Source: Plantago ovata (taxonomy: Eukaryota > Streptophyta > Magnoliopsida > Lamiales > Plantaginaceae). Taken from it: 64,000 nt of DNA. Location of the stretch: assembly GCA_028274465.1 (NCBI GenBank), contig CM051458.1, positions 84,588,085 through 84,652,084 of the forward strand, given 5' to 3'. A program made the position numbers and the translations under genes. Of the stretch, positions 34,916-46,500 are shown in pieces. Within the stretch, counting starts at the first letter, position 1; each line of letters begins with the position of its first letter. Under the pieces are notes generated by a model, which did no database searches, was not told where the DNA came from, and saw only the letters and a list, made by a program, of their open reading frames with translations.

Positions 34916-37900
34916 CACTAAAAGAAATGGTGAATAAGTATAATCCAGTTCTGGTTATTCTTATGGATACTCGTACAACGGATGATGAAGCTAAAGGTTG
35001 GATTGCTAGTTTGGGTTTTTCTGGACAATTGGTTCGTAGCTCTGTTGGTCAGATTGGAGGTTTCTGGTTCATGTGGCGTAGGGAGTATATTGAACTTGCT
35101 CCGCACTCGATTGATGATAGAATGGCAAATTTCGAGATGGTGGAGCCAACGCTTAGGAGGCCAATGCACATCACTGGACTTTATAACTTCCCACAGCCGC
35201 AGATGCAAAATCAGGTATGGTCTAAACTTCGTAATTTAAGTTCTTCTTTTAATGATGAATGGATAGTTCTAGGAGATTTTAACAGCATTTTACATCCTTA
35301 TGAAAAAATTGGCGGGAATCGACGTATTTGGAAAAGAATAAATGATTTTACAAACTGTTTGGAAGATTGCGGTTTAGAAGATTTAGGGTTTTGTGGGCCC
35401 TCCTTTACCTGGTCCAACAGACAGTATGGTTCTTCTTTTATCTGTGAGCGTTTAGATCGAGCTTGTGCGAACCATAAATGGTTGAGAGCTTTTCCGAGAA
35501 CTACTGTCCGACATCTAGTTACTAGCGTCTCTGATCACCATGCTCTTTTATTGGACACTGATCCACACACAAATAACATTATCAGACCTTTTAGATACGA
35601 AATTATGTGGAGCCTTAACCAAAATTTTAAAAATCATCTCCACAATTTTTGGACTACAGCAACCAGTTCTGATAACATTTCTTTTTCTGCCATTGTTAGT
35701 AATCTGGCAACGGAGTCAAAAAACTGGAAGCTGTCTTCTTTGCCTGAATTGAATAAAAATCTCTCTCAAGCAAAGAAGGAGCTGGAAGACATTGCACACA
35801 TTGTTCATTTAAACCCTTTTATTTATGGCCCCATTGAATCGCGTTTAAGGGATGATATAAACTCCTTGCGCAAACAAAAAGCACACTATTGGGCTCAAAG
35901 AGCAAAAAATAATTGGGTTCGTTTTAACGATGCCAATACTCATTTTTATCATGCCTATGCTTCTCACAGAAGTCGAAGAAATTTTATACATGGCATTAAG
36001 GATGAAAATGGAGAATGGCAAACAGACCCTTCTCAAGTTTTGAATGTTTTTCAGAATTTTTTCTCTACTCAATCTCAAACTCAAGGTACTTGTTTAAGTC
36101 CTTTTAATTCTTTAAAGGTTCCTCAACTCAGCCGCACAGCCTGGGATGATTTACTGAGTGTGCCTTCTTTGGAAGAAATCTGGGCGGCGGTCAAATTAAT
36201 TGGCCCCGACAAAGCCCCAGGCCCGGATGGCCTTAATGGCCATTTCTATCACACTTATTGGAACATTATAAAAGATCAAGTTTGTTCCTTTATAAAAAAT
36301 TTTTTTGACAATTTACATTTGGATGTTGGTTTAAATGAAACTACCATTGTCCTAATTCCTAAAAAAGAAAATCCCCAATTACCTATTCATTTTCGACCAA
36401 TAAGTCTTTGTAATGTAAGTTACAAAATTATATCTAAAATTATTGTTCAGCGCATGAGACCTCATCTTGATGGTTTGGTGTCTCCTTTACAAAATGCGTT
36501 TGTTCCAAACAGACAGATTAGTGATAATATAATGATAGCTCATGAGCTGTTACATACAATGAATAAAAAACAAAGTCCAAAAACTACTTTATGGCTCTAA
36601 AGTTAGACGTCGCAAAAGCTTATGATCGTTTGGAATGGGATTTCATAAAATTCGCCCTTTCGAAATTCAATTTCCCTCCAAAATTAATACAAATGATCAT
36701 GGTCTTAATCTCGACTGTCTCCTTTCGAGTCAAAGTTAATGGACAGCTTTCTGATCCTTGGACCCCTACAAGAGGAATAAGACAAGGGGACCCGTTGTCC
36801 CCTTACATTTTTATTCTTTGTCAGGAAATTCTGGTTCACACCATGCTCAAAGCAGACACACATAAAATAATATCTTCAATGCCGATAGGAAGGCAAGGCC
36901 CCAAAATTCCTATCCTCTGCTTTGCTGATGACTGCATGATTTTCATTAAAGCATCCAAAGCTTCTGCTCGACATTTTGCGGATATTCTAAATACTTATGC
37001 CAAAGCTTCTGGCCAGGATATTTGTTGGGAAAAATCTCGTATCATTTTTTCTCCAAATATGCCTTGTAATCTAAAACAATATATTATCTCTTTTTTAGGA
37101 GTCACAAGAAATAAACGCTTGGATAAGTATTTAGGAATTCCTTTTCTTTGGGTCATAAAAAAGGGATTATTTTGAGCATATTATTGATAAGGTTTCCAAT
37201 CGCATTAATTGTGGTATAACCGATTCCTTTCTCATGCGGGGAGAAGTGTTCTAATCCAATCGGTTACGAATACAATCCCCTGCTATCACATGACGGTTAC
37301 AAAATTACCACAACATTGCATTGATAGAATTGACTCTTTAAACAAAAATTTTCTTTGGAATGCTAATAGAAATGGGAAAACTCGTAGCAAAATTAATTGG
37401 CAAACCGTGTGCACCCCAAAAAGTACGGGGGACTGGGTATTCGAAATTTGAAAATCCTAAACACAGCCTACCAATGTAAGCTGTTTTGGAGACTTTTACA
37501 GCATTCCAATTCTCTTTGGGCTCAGGTCTATAAGGCCAAATATTTTCCGAATACTGAACTTGGGAAGCAAATTCGAGCCCGGGGCATAGTTGGTTTTGGA
37601 AACAATTGATTAAATCAAAACATACCTTTTTACAACAACTAACTGGGGAACTAGGAGATGGGCAAAATATTGATTTTTGGCATGACACTTGGATTTTTCC
37701 TTTTCCTCTTGCTGACTATTTAAATTATGAGCCTGAACCCACTCCCATTTCTTTTTCATCAACACGCACAAGGAATGGGATATTGATAAACTTTATCAAA
37801 GGGTTCCAGCAGATCTAGTTCCTCATATTTTGGGTATTCCCCTATCCTCTCTTCACAAAGAAGATGATGTGGGATGGAAACATGGCAACACAGGAATTTT

Positions 37901-38990
37901 TTCTATTCAAAGTGCGTATAATGGGTTACTAATAAATAACTTACCCACCCCTCAGTGGCCATGGCAAAGAATATGGAAAATTCGTACGCAACCTAGAGTT
38001 CTCTTTTTTCTTTGGCTTAGCCTACACGATAGATTGCCAACAGCTTCTAAACTTCATAAACAAAAAATAATAGACTCTCCTTTTTGCAGTTTATGTAATT
38101 TTAATATCAAAGAGACTGTGCATCATTTGTTTTTTGATTGTATGGCTTTTCAGGATATTCGTCAAAGGCTTTGGCCTTCTTTTAATACCAATATTTCTCT
38201 TCCTTATGTTCTTTTTAATCTCCCCATCAATGATCAAAAGCAAATCTGTATAATTCACTCGTGTTGGATTTTTTGGAGGATGAGAAATGACTTTCTGTTA
38301 ACAATCAGGGGATAAGTATTGCTAAGTTTTTTGTTCTTCTGAAAAACATTTCTATCTCGGTTTTAACTCGCTTTCCAGCTCCAAAACAAAAGCTTAGCAA
38401 ACTTATTACTGTTTCATGGAAACCTCCTCCTCAAAATTATGTGATGGTTAATACTGATGGCTCCAGTATATGAATCCCGGTCATGCTGGGATTGGATGCA
38501 TCTTCCGAAACCATAATGGGGACTATTTATTAGCATCGGCTGGTTATGTAGGAATAACTGATAATGCGACATCAGAATTTTGGGCTATTAAATATGCAAT
38601 TCAACTTGCTTTACATTATAATTTCCGCAAATTAAAATAGTTACTGATTCCCTTTATTTCGTGTCATGTTTTAACAGGGAGCAGGTACCAGCCAGGCAGC
38701 AGCAGGCCCTCCTTCTGGAGATTAGATCGTTAGTAGCACAACTTGATGATGGGGAAGTCCAGTTTAGCTATAGAGAGGCGAATCAATGTGCTGATGTTTT
38801 GTCAAAATATGGAAGTGAACAACTCAAATCCTCGTGCAACCAAGTTCAAGATGATCAACCACATAGGAAGACATTTAGAATTTGGGAAGTTTGTCCGGAG
38901 TGGCTTACTTTGTCTGTAATAAAGGATTTAACGCACAAATTCCCTCGTCGGGTACCTTTGTCTGTAAACTGTATGGCTCCATCTTTAAGT
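34862..38990 (+). pseudogene. LINE ORF2: endonuclease, reverse transcriptase, zf-RVT, RNase H (frame-broken)
   Basis: The endonuclease spans about 34870-35570, with LTWNVRGAH, VLGDFNSIL, ERLDRA and VSDHHALLL carrying the catalytic Asn, Asp and His. The reverse transcriptase spans about 36190-37140, with DKAPGPDGLNGHFY, FRPISLCNVSYKIISKI, QNAFVPNRQISDN, KLDVAKAYDRLEW, RQGDPLSPYIF and the catalytic CFADDCMIF. The zf-RVT region spans about 37960-38160, with RVLFFLWLSLHDRLPTASKL, then CSLCN and HHLFFDC. The RNase H remnant (about 38420-38810) shows VNTDGSS, then a stop, and EFWAIKYAIQLA. Frame breaks are seen near 36590, 37160, 37430, 37600 and 37780, and stops near 38313, 38470 and 38636. It cannot make a full ORF2 protein. 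Confidence 0.92.
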
Positions 38991-39024
38991 TAATCTATCT
39001 CATGCTTTCTACTCAAAAAAAAAA

Positions 39025-39039
39025 AAACACCCAAATGAG
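39025..39039. repeat. LINE 3' target-site duplication
   Basis: Exact copy of AAACACCCAAATGAG at 31812-31826, lying directly after the A-run that ends the LINE. Confidence 0.93.
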
Positions 39040-39470
39040 CACGAGCCTCCAACCCACTCACTGAACCGCACTGCACTAGATTCGAGTCCACTGTAAACCT
39101 CCACCTCCCCACCAATTTACCATCCACCTTTTGCAGAAACATAATCAACTCTTCATTATAACAAATCAAGCACACATCACGGATCGAATGTACATACACT
39201 AACATTTCATTGTATCTAAATTTCTCTCTCTCTTACAATCACTTCTCCACATCTTCTTCACGACCTTTCTTCTATCTTCTTCTGTCGATTCTCCTCCCTC
39301 ATAAACACAACAATGGATTGCCTGATCTTTCAGGTTCAGCTACTATCACCCTAATTCCGCCACTACATAAGGCATAGTTATCAATTTGATGCCGGACGCA
39401 TGAAGGTATTATTATCATTATTATTGAATGTACTCTGCTGAGCAGAAATTGACGCGCCATCGATTCGGAA
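39040..39470 (+). promoter_or_regulatory. Presumed SABRE 5' flank / 5' UTR, shortened by the LINE
   Basis: Only about 430 bp separate the LINE from the SABRE ATG at 39471. The stretch has CT-rich sequence (TTTCTCTCTCTCTTAC near 39219) and an ATT-rich patch near 39408, both common in plant leaders. A TATA box could not be placed with confidence. Confidence 0.4.
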
Positions 39471-40453
39471 ATGGGGGCCTCGCCGGCGAATTTCCTGTTC
39501 GGATTCCTATTCCTCTCCATCGGGCTATGGATCATGTTCATGTGCGTATTATTTCGTTTTTTTCCTCGCAACTTGTATTTTATTTGATGATCGCATGAAG
39601 AATTTTTTTCAATTGGAGTATTCTGTTGAGTTGGATAGTGATCGATTTTGAATGAGGTGCATAGTGTGTGTTTATAATTGATTTTGATGAAGCTCAGGTT
39701 TATCCATGACATTATAATTGAGCTTTTCCGTTAGATGCTATGCTTACTAATTGAGTCAGTGTACAGTGTAGTCTGGTCTGGCCTTTTATCCAAGGATGAG
39801 GTATCAGGATTTCAGCTGTTCACATTGCTTATTGTCATACTAACTGTTTCTTTCTTCTGGACTTCACTGGGAGGATAAATTGGGATGCTCTAGGTCTTAA
39901 CATTTAGTGAAACTTAATGAACTGTGAATAAGTAATCGTATACAGGCATGTACATCCCTCACTTTTTATAGGTATAGATGAATGGTGTTTTAATACAGTG
40001 TTTCTATGCATAGAGAAAAATAACCAATAACAGTGTGGAAAGAAATTATACAATTAAAAAAGGTCCATATTTGTTTTAATTTTTATTTTTTTAATTAAGG
40101 GGAGCTCATAGCTCATTTTATAAACTTAAGGAGGCTTATAAGAGCCAATGTACAGGAACATCTTGAGAATGAGATGGAGAATCAAACAAAAGGAACCCGA
40201 GATGAAACCCTTACGGACAGAGACTAAACTAGTACACCAAAACATGTGATAATTCCTAACCAAATGGAAATCAGAATGGATGAATTTCCTGATTTGTCTT
40301 TAGGCATCAAAAGACCAGTAGTGTAAGGTCCATATAGAAAAGACGAGTTCGTGAGGTTACAGAGAGAAAAATACTTAAATTAATCTAAAGTTGTTCAAGC
40401 ATTCAGCTGCCAGTTATCTTTTTACCGTTCTGAGCACTGCACCAACACACTTC

Positions 40454-40522
<69 letters not shown>

Positions 40523-43500
40523 CACCCAAATGCACCAAATCACACAGCCTGGTATGAGATTCCACAAAGTCTTTTTATCGTTATCTCTCAGATTCCTTTT
40601 CAAGCCCTCAGGAGATCTATCACCTTGCTTGCATTGACCAAGACAAGTTAAAAATCCCCAATATAGAATCTCACAGGATCCTAGCCATTTTGCAATGAAT
40701 GAAATGTTTCTTAAATGTTGAGGCGAAGTATTGGCCTCTAGGAATATGAAGCTTCGATCGGGCCATGGGTGAGAATTATCCATAAAATAATGTATCAGCT
40801 GATCTATTTTTTGAGGAATAAAGAGGCACAAGGGTTCTGGTTCGAAGGATGGTGTTGGAGAACATGGAGTGGCTCTGTATTTTTCGTGTTCCTTTCCTCG
40901 TATTTATGATTACCCTCTATGTATATATCTGTTTGCCCGTTGTCTGACAAAATTTTCTGTGACGTATTGACAGAAGCGCTTCTGGCAAAGTTTTGATACA
41001 GCTTTCTTGTTGTTTTTAGATTCATTGATTTATGCTATTTAGCTAATCACTATTTATCACGTTTCAGGTTTGCTTCCAGGATGCTGGCTTGGATCCTCAG
41101 CCGAGTCCTGAAAGCATCTGTACAATTTCGAGTGGGTGGATGGAAATGTTTGAGAGATATTGTTGTGAAGTTCAATAAGGTTTCTGATACTCAATTTGAA
41201 CTCTACATTGTGTTCATAGAGAATCATGCATTTATTTACATTAAGAGCTTCGTTTTTTGATGCATTGCAGAAATATTTTATAGTAGAGCTTAACTAAAAG
41301 TCTTGTGATTATTGTCCTTGGTCTCGTAACAATGTTTTAAATTGAAAGTAATGTGAGTTTTTGGCTTTGTTGATGTTCCTGTCAATACTTGTGTAATGCT
41401 AATATGCTTCGACTGTATTAGTCTAGAAGTGTCCTAGCAAAAATGTGGGCTGCAAATGTTGTTTTCTATCTGTTCCTTTTTCTATTTAAGTATGCCACAT
41501 TCTATTGGAGAGGTCAAAATGAAGGGATTTGGTGTATCAACTGTTTTTAGTTGGGAGGTCTCTCTATATCACACAGAGATTAATAGTTCAAAAGTTCAAT
41601 GGTAGAAGACACTCTTTATGGATTGGTTTATATAACCCATGCCGTGTTTAGGTCTATGGAGCGGAGGGGTGATGTTCCCAGAAATAGATTATGATTCATA
41701 TTAGACCTTTGTATATGTGTGTGAGAGCATCACTTATGCCTGTCTACTTTTAGTTTAATAAATGTTTGCCTTCTTCCAAAAGAAAAAAAAAGGCATGCCC
41801 AGTTCATCAGGATAGAAGGTTTATGGTGTGTATGGCAGAATGCTCAAGGGTTATTTAACCATAACCCTGTTTCTTGGCTGTGGTTAATAACGTGGGTTAG
41901 CACTATTCCGTATTTTATCTCTGTTCACCCTCTTCACTTTCTATGTCTACCCTATTAACCTATACATTTTCTTCCTCTCTCTTATTCACACCTATCATTA
42001 ACCCCTCAACTCTAACCACTCCCGATCACAGGAATAGTAAGTAACCCTAATCAATATACTATTCCTCGTCTAGCAAGTTTCATTAACTATATCTAACCAT
42101 AAACCACTGCCAAACAGACCGTTAGTTTTTGTTTTGAAACACTCTAACCATAAACCACTGCAAATAGATCGTGAGTTTTTGTTTTTGAAACATGCCACGA
42201 ATATTCATTTTCCTGAAAATGGGATTCATCATGCCTGCCTGGAATGGGATTGTTATTGAAGTGTGCTGAGCTCTAATCTATGGAACCTTGCAAATTGAGA
42301 CCTATTTGCTGAGTGGGCAATCCTTGTGTTGTTGCTTCAGTTTGGACGTGATAAAAGCTGGAGATATTTGAAGTTCCAGGACAGCCAGCTACCTCCTTTA
42401 ACGCTGTTCCCCGAGGAGATTTTTATAGTTTTTATATTTAACTCTTTCTTTTTTTTCCCCCCTTCTTCTTCAGAAAATTTTCAAGTACCATAAAATAAAA
42501 TAAAATTAAAAAAATAAAACAAGAAGAAGAAGAAAGGAAAGTGAGTATCCTTTAACTTATTTGGGATAGGCTTGAACTGCAGGGGCACCAGGAGTTGTTT
42601 AACATGACATACCAGTTTGGTACCTAGAAAAAGCTGTCAAACTGACTTATTGCTTATTTAAGAATCAATCTGTTATTGCATTACATTCAAGAAACACATC
42701 AATCATCATGAATGTTTACTGTGCCAAAGCTAGGAATTCTTAAATTAGTCAAGGACATACAGGACTTGCCAGCAATGTGGAGTTTTGAACTGCCGCGTTT
42801 TTACTTTTGGAAGACTTTGCTACAAATGTTTCAAGATTTAACATTCTGATGAATAGCATACATCAGTTGCATCCAGCTTCATAGTATATTCTCTATTTTG
42901 GTTGTTAAACTTGCACTTACAGAAGCCACTTTCCAGAGAATGGAACTTAAATTTCATATAATGTGCTAAGCATCAAAATAGTCTCATTATTGCGTGCTTA
43001 TATTGGTTTGTTTCTAGACAAAAGAAAAAAAAAATCAATACTAGATAAGTTTACAGTTTCCTTAATCCCCAGTATTATAAATGCTTACACATAAAACAAA
43101 GTACTTCATAACACTTGCTGACTTGCATATAACTGTTTTACTGGTGAATTTTATTTACACATCTTGGTTCACCGACTTCTACAGGGTGCTGTTGAATCTA
43201 TATCTGTCGGTGAAGTCAGACTTAGTTTGCGGCAATCCTTGGTTAAGCTAGGGGTTGGCTTCATTTCCAGGGATCCAAAGCTTCAGGTGTTAATATGTGA
43301 TTTAGAGGTTGTAATGAGGTCATCAAAGAGCAGCTCTACGAAAGGCACTACGAAAAGCACCAATAAAACACGATTGAAAAAACCCCGCAATTCAGGCAGA
43401 GGGAAGTGGATGGTTGTGGCTAACATGGCAAGGTTCCTATCAATTTCTGTTACTGAATTATTCATAAAGGTGAGCTAATATGTCGTATTTCGTGCTTCCT

Positions 43501-46500
43501 CCTGTTACTCAATGGTGTTTTTTTTCCTTTTTCTATATGTTCCTTGTAGCTTATCTAGAGGAACTGTAAATATAAAATCTGTCTTTGCATTGGTTGGAGT
43601 CTCCTAGATTTATTATAAGCATCATTTGCAAATGGTAAAAGGAAATAGGAACCTTTGATAACTTGGATAAATTTTCTTCCTTATATCCACCGTGGTCATA
43701 CTCGGTGAAGTACACACCAAATTTTCTGATCTGTCATCAATAATATTCTTCCAATAGTACTGAATACAAAGATACAGAATCTGAATTTTAATAGTAATAG
43801 ACTGTTTTATCATGCATATGTATCTTTGTATTCAGTACTATTGGAAGAATATAAAGAACAGTCAATCCAAGTACAAAGAACAGGTCAGCTGTTTGTTTAA
43901 TCAAAACGTCCTCACAATGATGGCTTGAATTTTGGTTGTGCAATTTAAACTCATTTTTTATAATTCTTGGTTCTTACCTTTTGTATCTTTCAATTACGTG
44001 CCTATCTCCTTCCTTATTTTATTTTATTTATTTATTAATGAAGTAGATTTGATACCTTCAAGTTAACTTCAAATATCCACTTTGATACTCGCAGACACCC
44101 AAAGCAAGTTTGGATGTTAAAGAACTGAGAGTAGATATATCTAAAACTGATGGATCTGAGGCGGGCTTGCTTGTAAAGCTGGAACTTATTCCTATCAATG
44201 TTCACTTGGGTGAAGCACGAGCTACATCTGATCTGCCAATAAACTCTGGCGGGTCTTCTTTCGCTGATCAGTTGATGGGTGGGGTCTTTGCTCCTTTGAG
44301 CTGTGAAGAATTTGTCTAATGTGTGAGTTTGGCCATAATAGGTAGGTCTTATCTCTTGACTGCACTCTTTTTTTTTCTTTTACGTTAAAGTTCGTGGAAG
44401 AATGACATCTAAACTTTTAAACATGACTCCAACATAGTGGAACATAGTAGTGCTGTTAATTGTGAGATGGAACTTGTTTATCCATACGTCTGGCGATATT
44501 TGAGTCTTCTCTTCCAGAATTCCAGGCATCAGTAAAAATTTGTTTAGTAAAGCATATGTGAACTAAGGACACATTCTTGTACAATTTGGGAGTAAATGTT
44601 ATAAATATATGAAATCTCAGTAGTATCACAAGCCAGGATGGTAGGATGCATCATATTGTGTCTATGATATGTAAGGAACATCAGAGATTTTGATCACATT
44701 AAAAATATAAACTATAGATATCACAGGTGTCTGCGAGAAGTAGAAAAGAACATATCTTCAATTATTGATATAAACTATATGAAACATCTTAGTTATGAAT
44801 GTGGTCAAGTCACTTCTACGAGAATCTGATTTGGTCAACAAGATGCCCAACAACCCTATTCTAGTGCTAAAATTTTCAACTGAGATAATAAAACAGGAAA
44901 GCAGCATTTGGACATGTTATTTTCAACTGTATATCTCCTTTTCATGGTTCATGCAGGGAAGCAGGTGTGGTTGTAAAAGAGTTGAATATTACTAGTGGAG
45001 AAGTTCGAATCAATCTAGATGAGGAGTTGCTGCTTAAGGATAAGGGTTTATCTGAAAACTCTTCCCAGGTTTCCTCGGATGTAATTCCAGCAAGCAGGGA
45101 GTCTGGTTCTGCCAATAAAGTACAGGGAAAGCAAACGTTGCCTGGTATAATCAAGTACACTTCAATGTTTCCAGAAAAGGTTGACTTTCTATGTATCTCT
45201 TGAACATTTATTTTGCAGCTGTCTTCTTGTTAAGATATGTTTTTTTTTTTTTTTTTTTTTTTTTTTGGCAGTAGCATTTTATATGTAGACGATGATTATT
45301 TTAGCTAGGTTTTCACTAGATAAGTTTCTATTTCTAAGAAGTTAACTATATCATCCTTGAATAAACTGGCTGTGATGATGTATTTAGGTGTAGAATGTAA
45401 TTCCTATATTGAATTGTGTTAAGGCATTTCATGCTTATTGAATTTTGCTTCTTCATTGCTCCTGCTGTTGCATTTGAAGTAAGTGTTAGATGTTTATCTG
45501 CCTTGATATAGTGAATTTCTGCACCAACAGGTTGGCTTCAACTTGCCCAAACTGGATGTAAAGTTTGTTCATCGTGGTTATGGTCTTTTGGCCGAAAACA
45601 ACATAATGGGGATACAACTGAAATGCATGAAATCTCGATCCCTTGAAGATGTTGGCGAAAGTGTGAGGCTTGACCTTCAGATGGAATTCAGTGAAATTCT
45701 TGTAAGTATTTGGACATTTGAAAGTTTCTGTTGGCAGAATCATTTATCTACTTTATTACTGATTCCACTGTGTTTTAGCTGCTTAGAGAAAGTGGCATCT
45801 CTGTTGTGGAAATACTGAAACTGGATGTTGTTTCCTCGGTCTATGTACCCTTGCAGGTAAGATCTTTATGAACGGCAGTGATTTTTCTTGTTACATCTTT
45901 TTTAAATGTATTACTTAATTACCCTGAGTTTGACCGTTCATCTTTTCTTAAAATTTGATTTTGGCTGTGCATCGTTTTTAACATAGAAATAATTGCATCT
46001 GCAACTTCCAGCAGTAGGAATTGCACTTTCCCACCCATGCCAAAACAAAGCTTGAGCAGCTGAATAACCTTTATCTTACTCTAAATCTCTAGCTGCAACA
46101 TGCACTTTTGCTTGTGTTGGAAAACTGGAATACTTTTGAGGTTGAGTGGAACTGTTCAGCCTATGTTGAAGTGGCATCCTGGTGAAGATAGGAACTTCTC
46201 TATAGTATATCACTAGTAATTGGTTTCCGCTTAAAAATTGTATTGAATTTCACATAAACTTCCCCTGGAAGGTCGCGAGGACTGTTTTGTTTAATGTCAT
46301 AACATGACACTTACTAATCAACTGTAGATGTTGGTAAATCATTGGGTTTGTTTAGATATGACCTGTACGCTGTATGTTATTTGGCGCTCTTATTTGTTGT
46401 TTCTTCAGTTCTTATTTATGTAATTGACTTGCCGTGGATGCTTTGTGCTGCAGCCCAACTCCCCTGTTAGATCTGAAATTGACGTAAAGCTTGGAGGCAC

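Larger units (their letters stand above)
31827..39024 (+). mobile_element. Nearly full-length plant L1-type LINE (7.2 kb) with A-tail
   Basis: The order is a short 5' leader, ORF1 with a DUF4283-like region and CCHC knuckle, a proline-rich region, then ORF2 with apurinic endonuclease, reverse transcriptase, zf-RVT and RNase H domains, and a poly(A) tail (about 39014-39024). A perfect 15-bp target duplication brackets it. ORF2 carries several frame changes and stops, so this copy should be dead. The perfect duplication suggests a fairly young insertion. It lies about 430 bp upstream of the SABRE start codon, on the same strand. Confidence 0.93.

Noticed and set aside
40391..40831. Open frames with poly-Ile (+) and poly-Asn (-)
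   Set aside because: They are translations of the (TTA)n repeat. Only the minus-strand LINE-like WNLIPGCVIWCIW piece was kept.
45240..45266. T27 run as the tail of a minus-strand SINE
   Set aside because: No pol III boxes or target duplication could be seen beside it.
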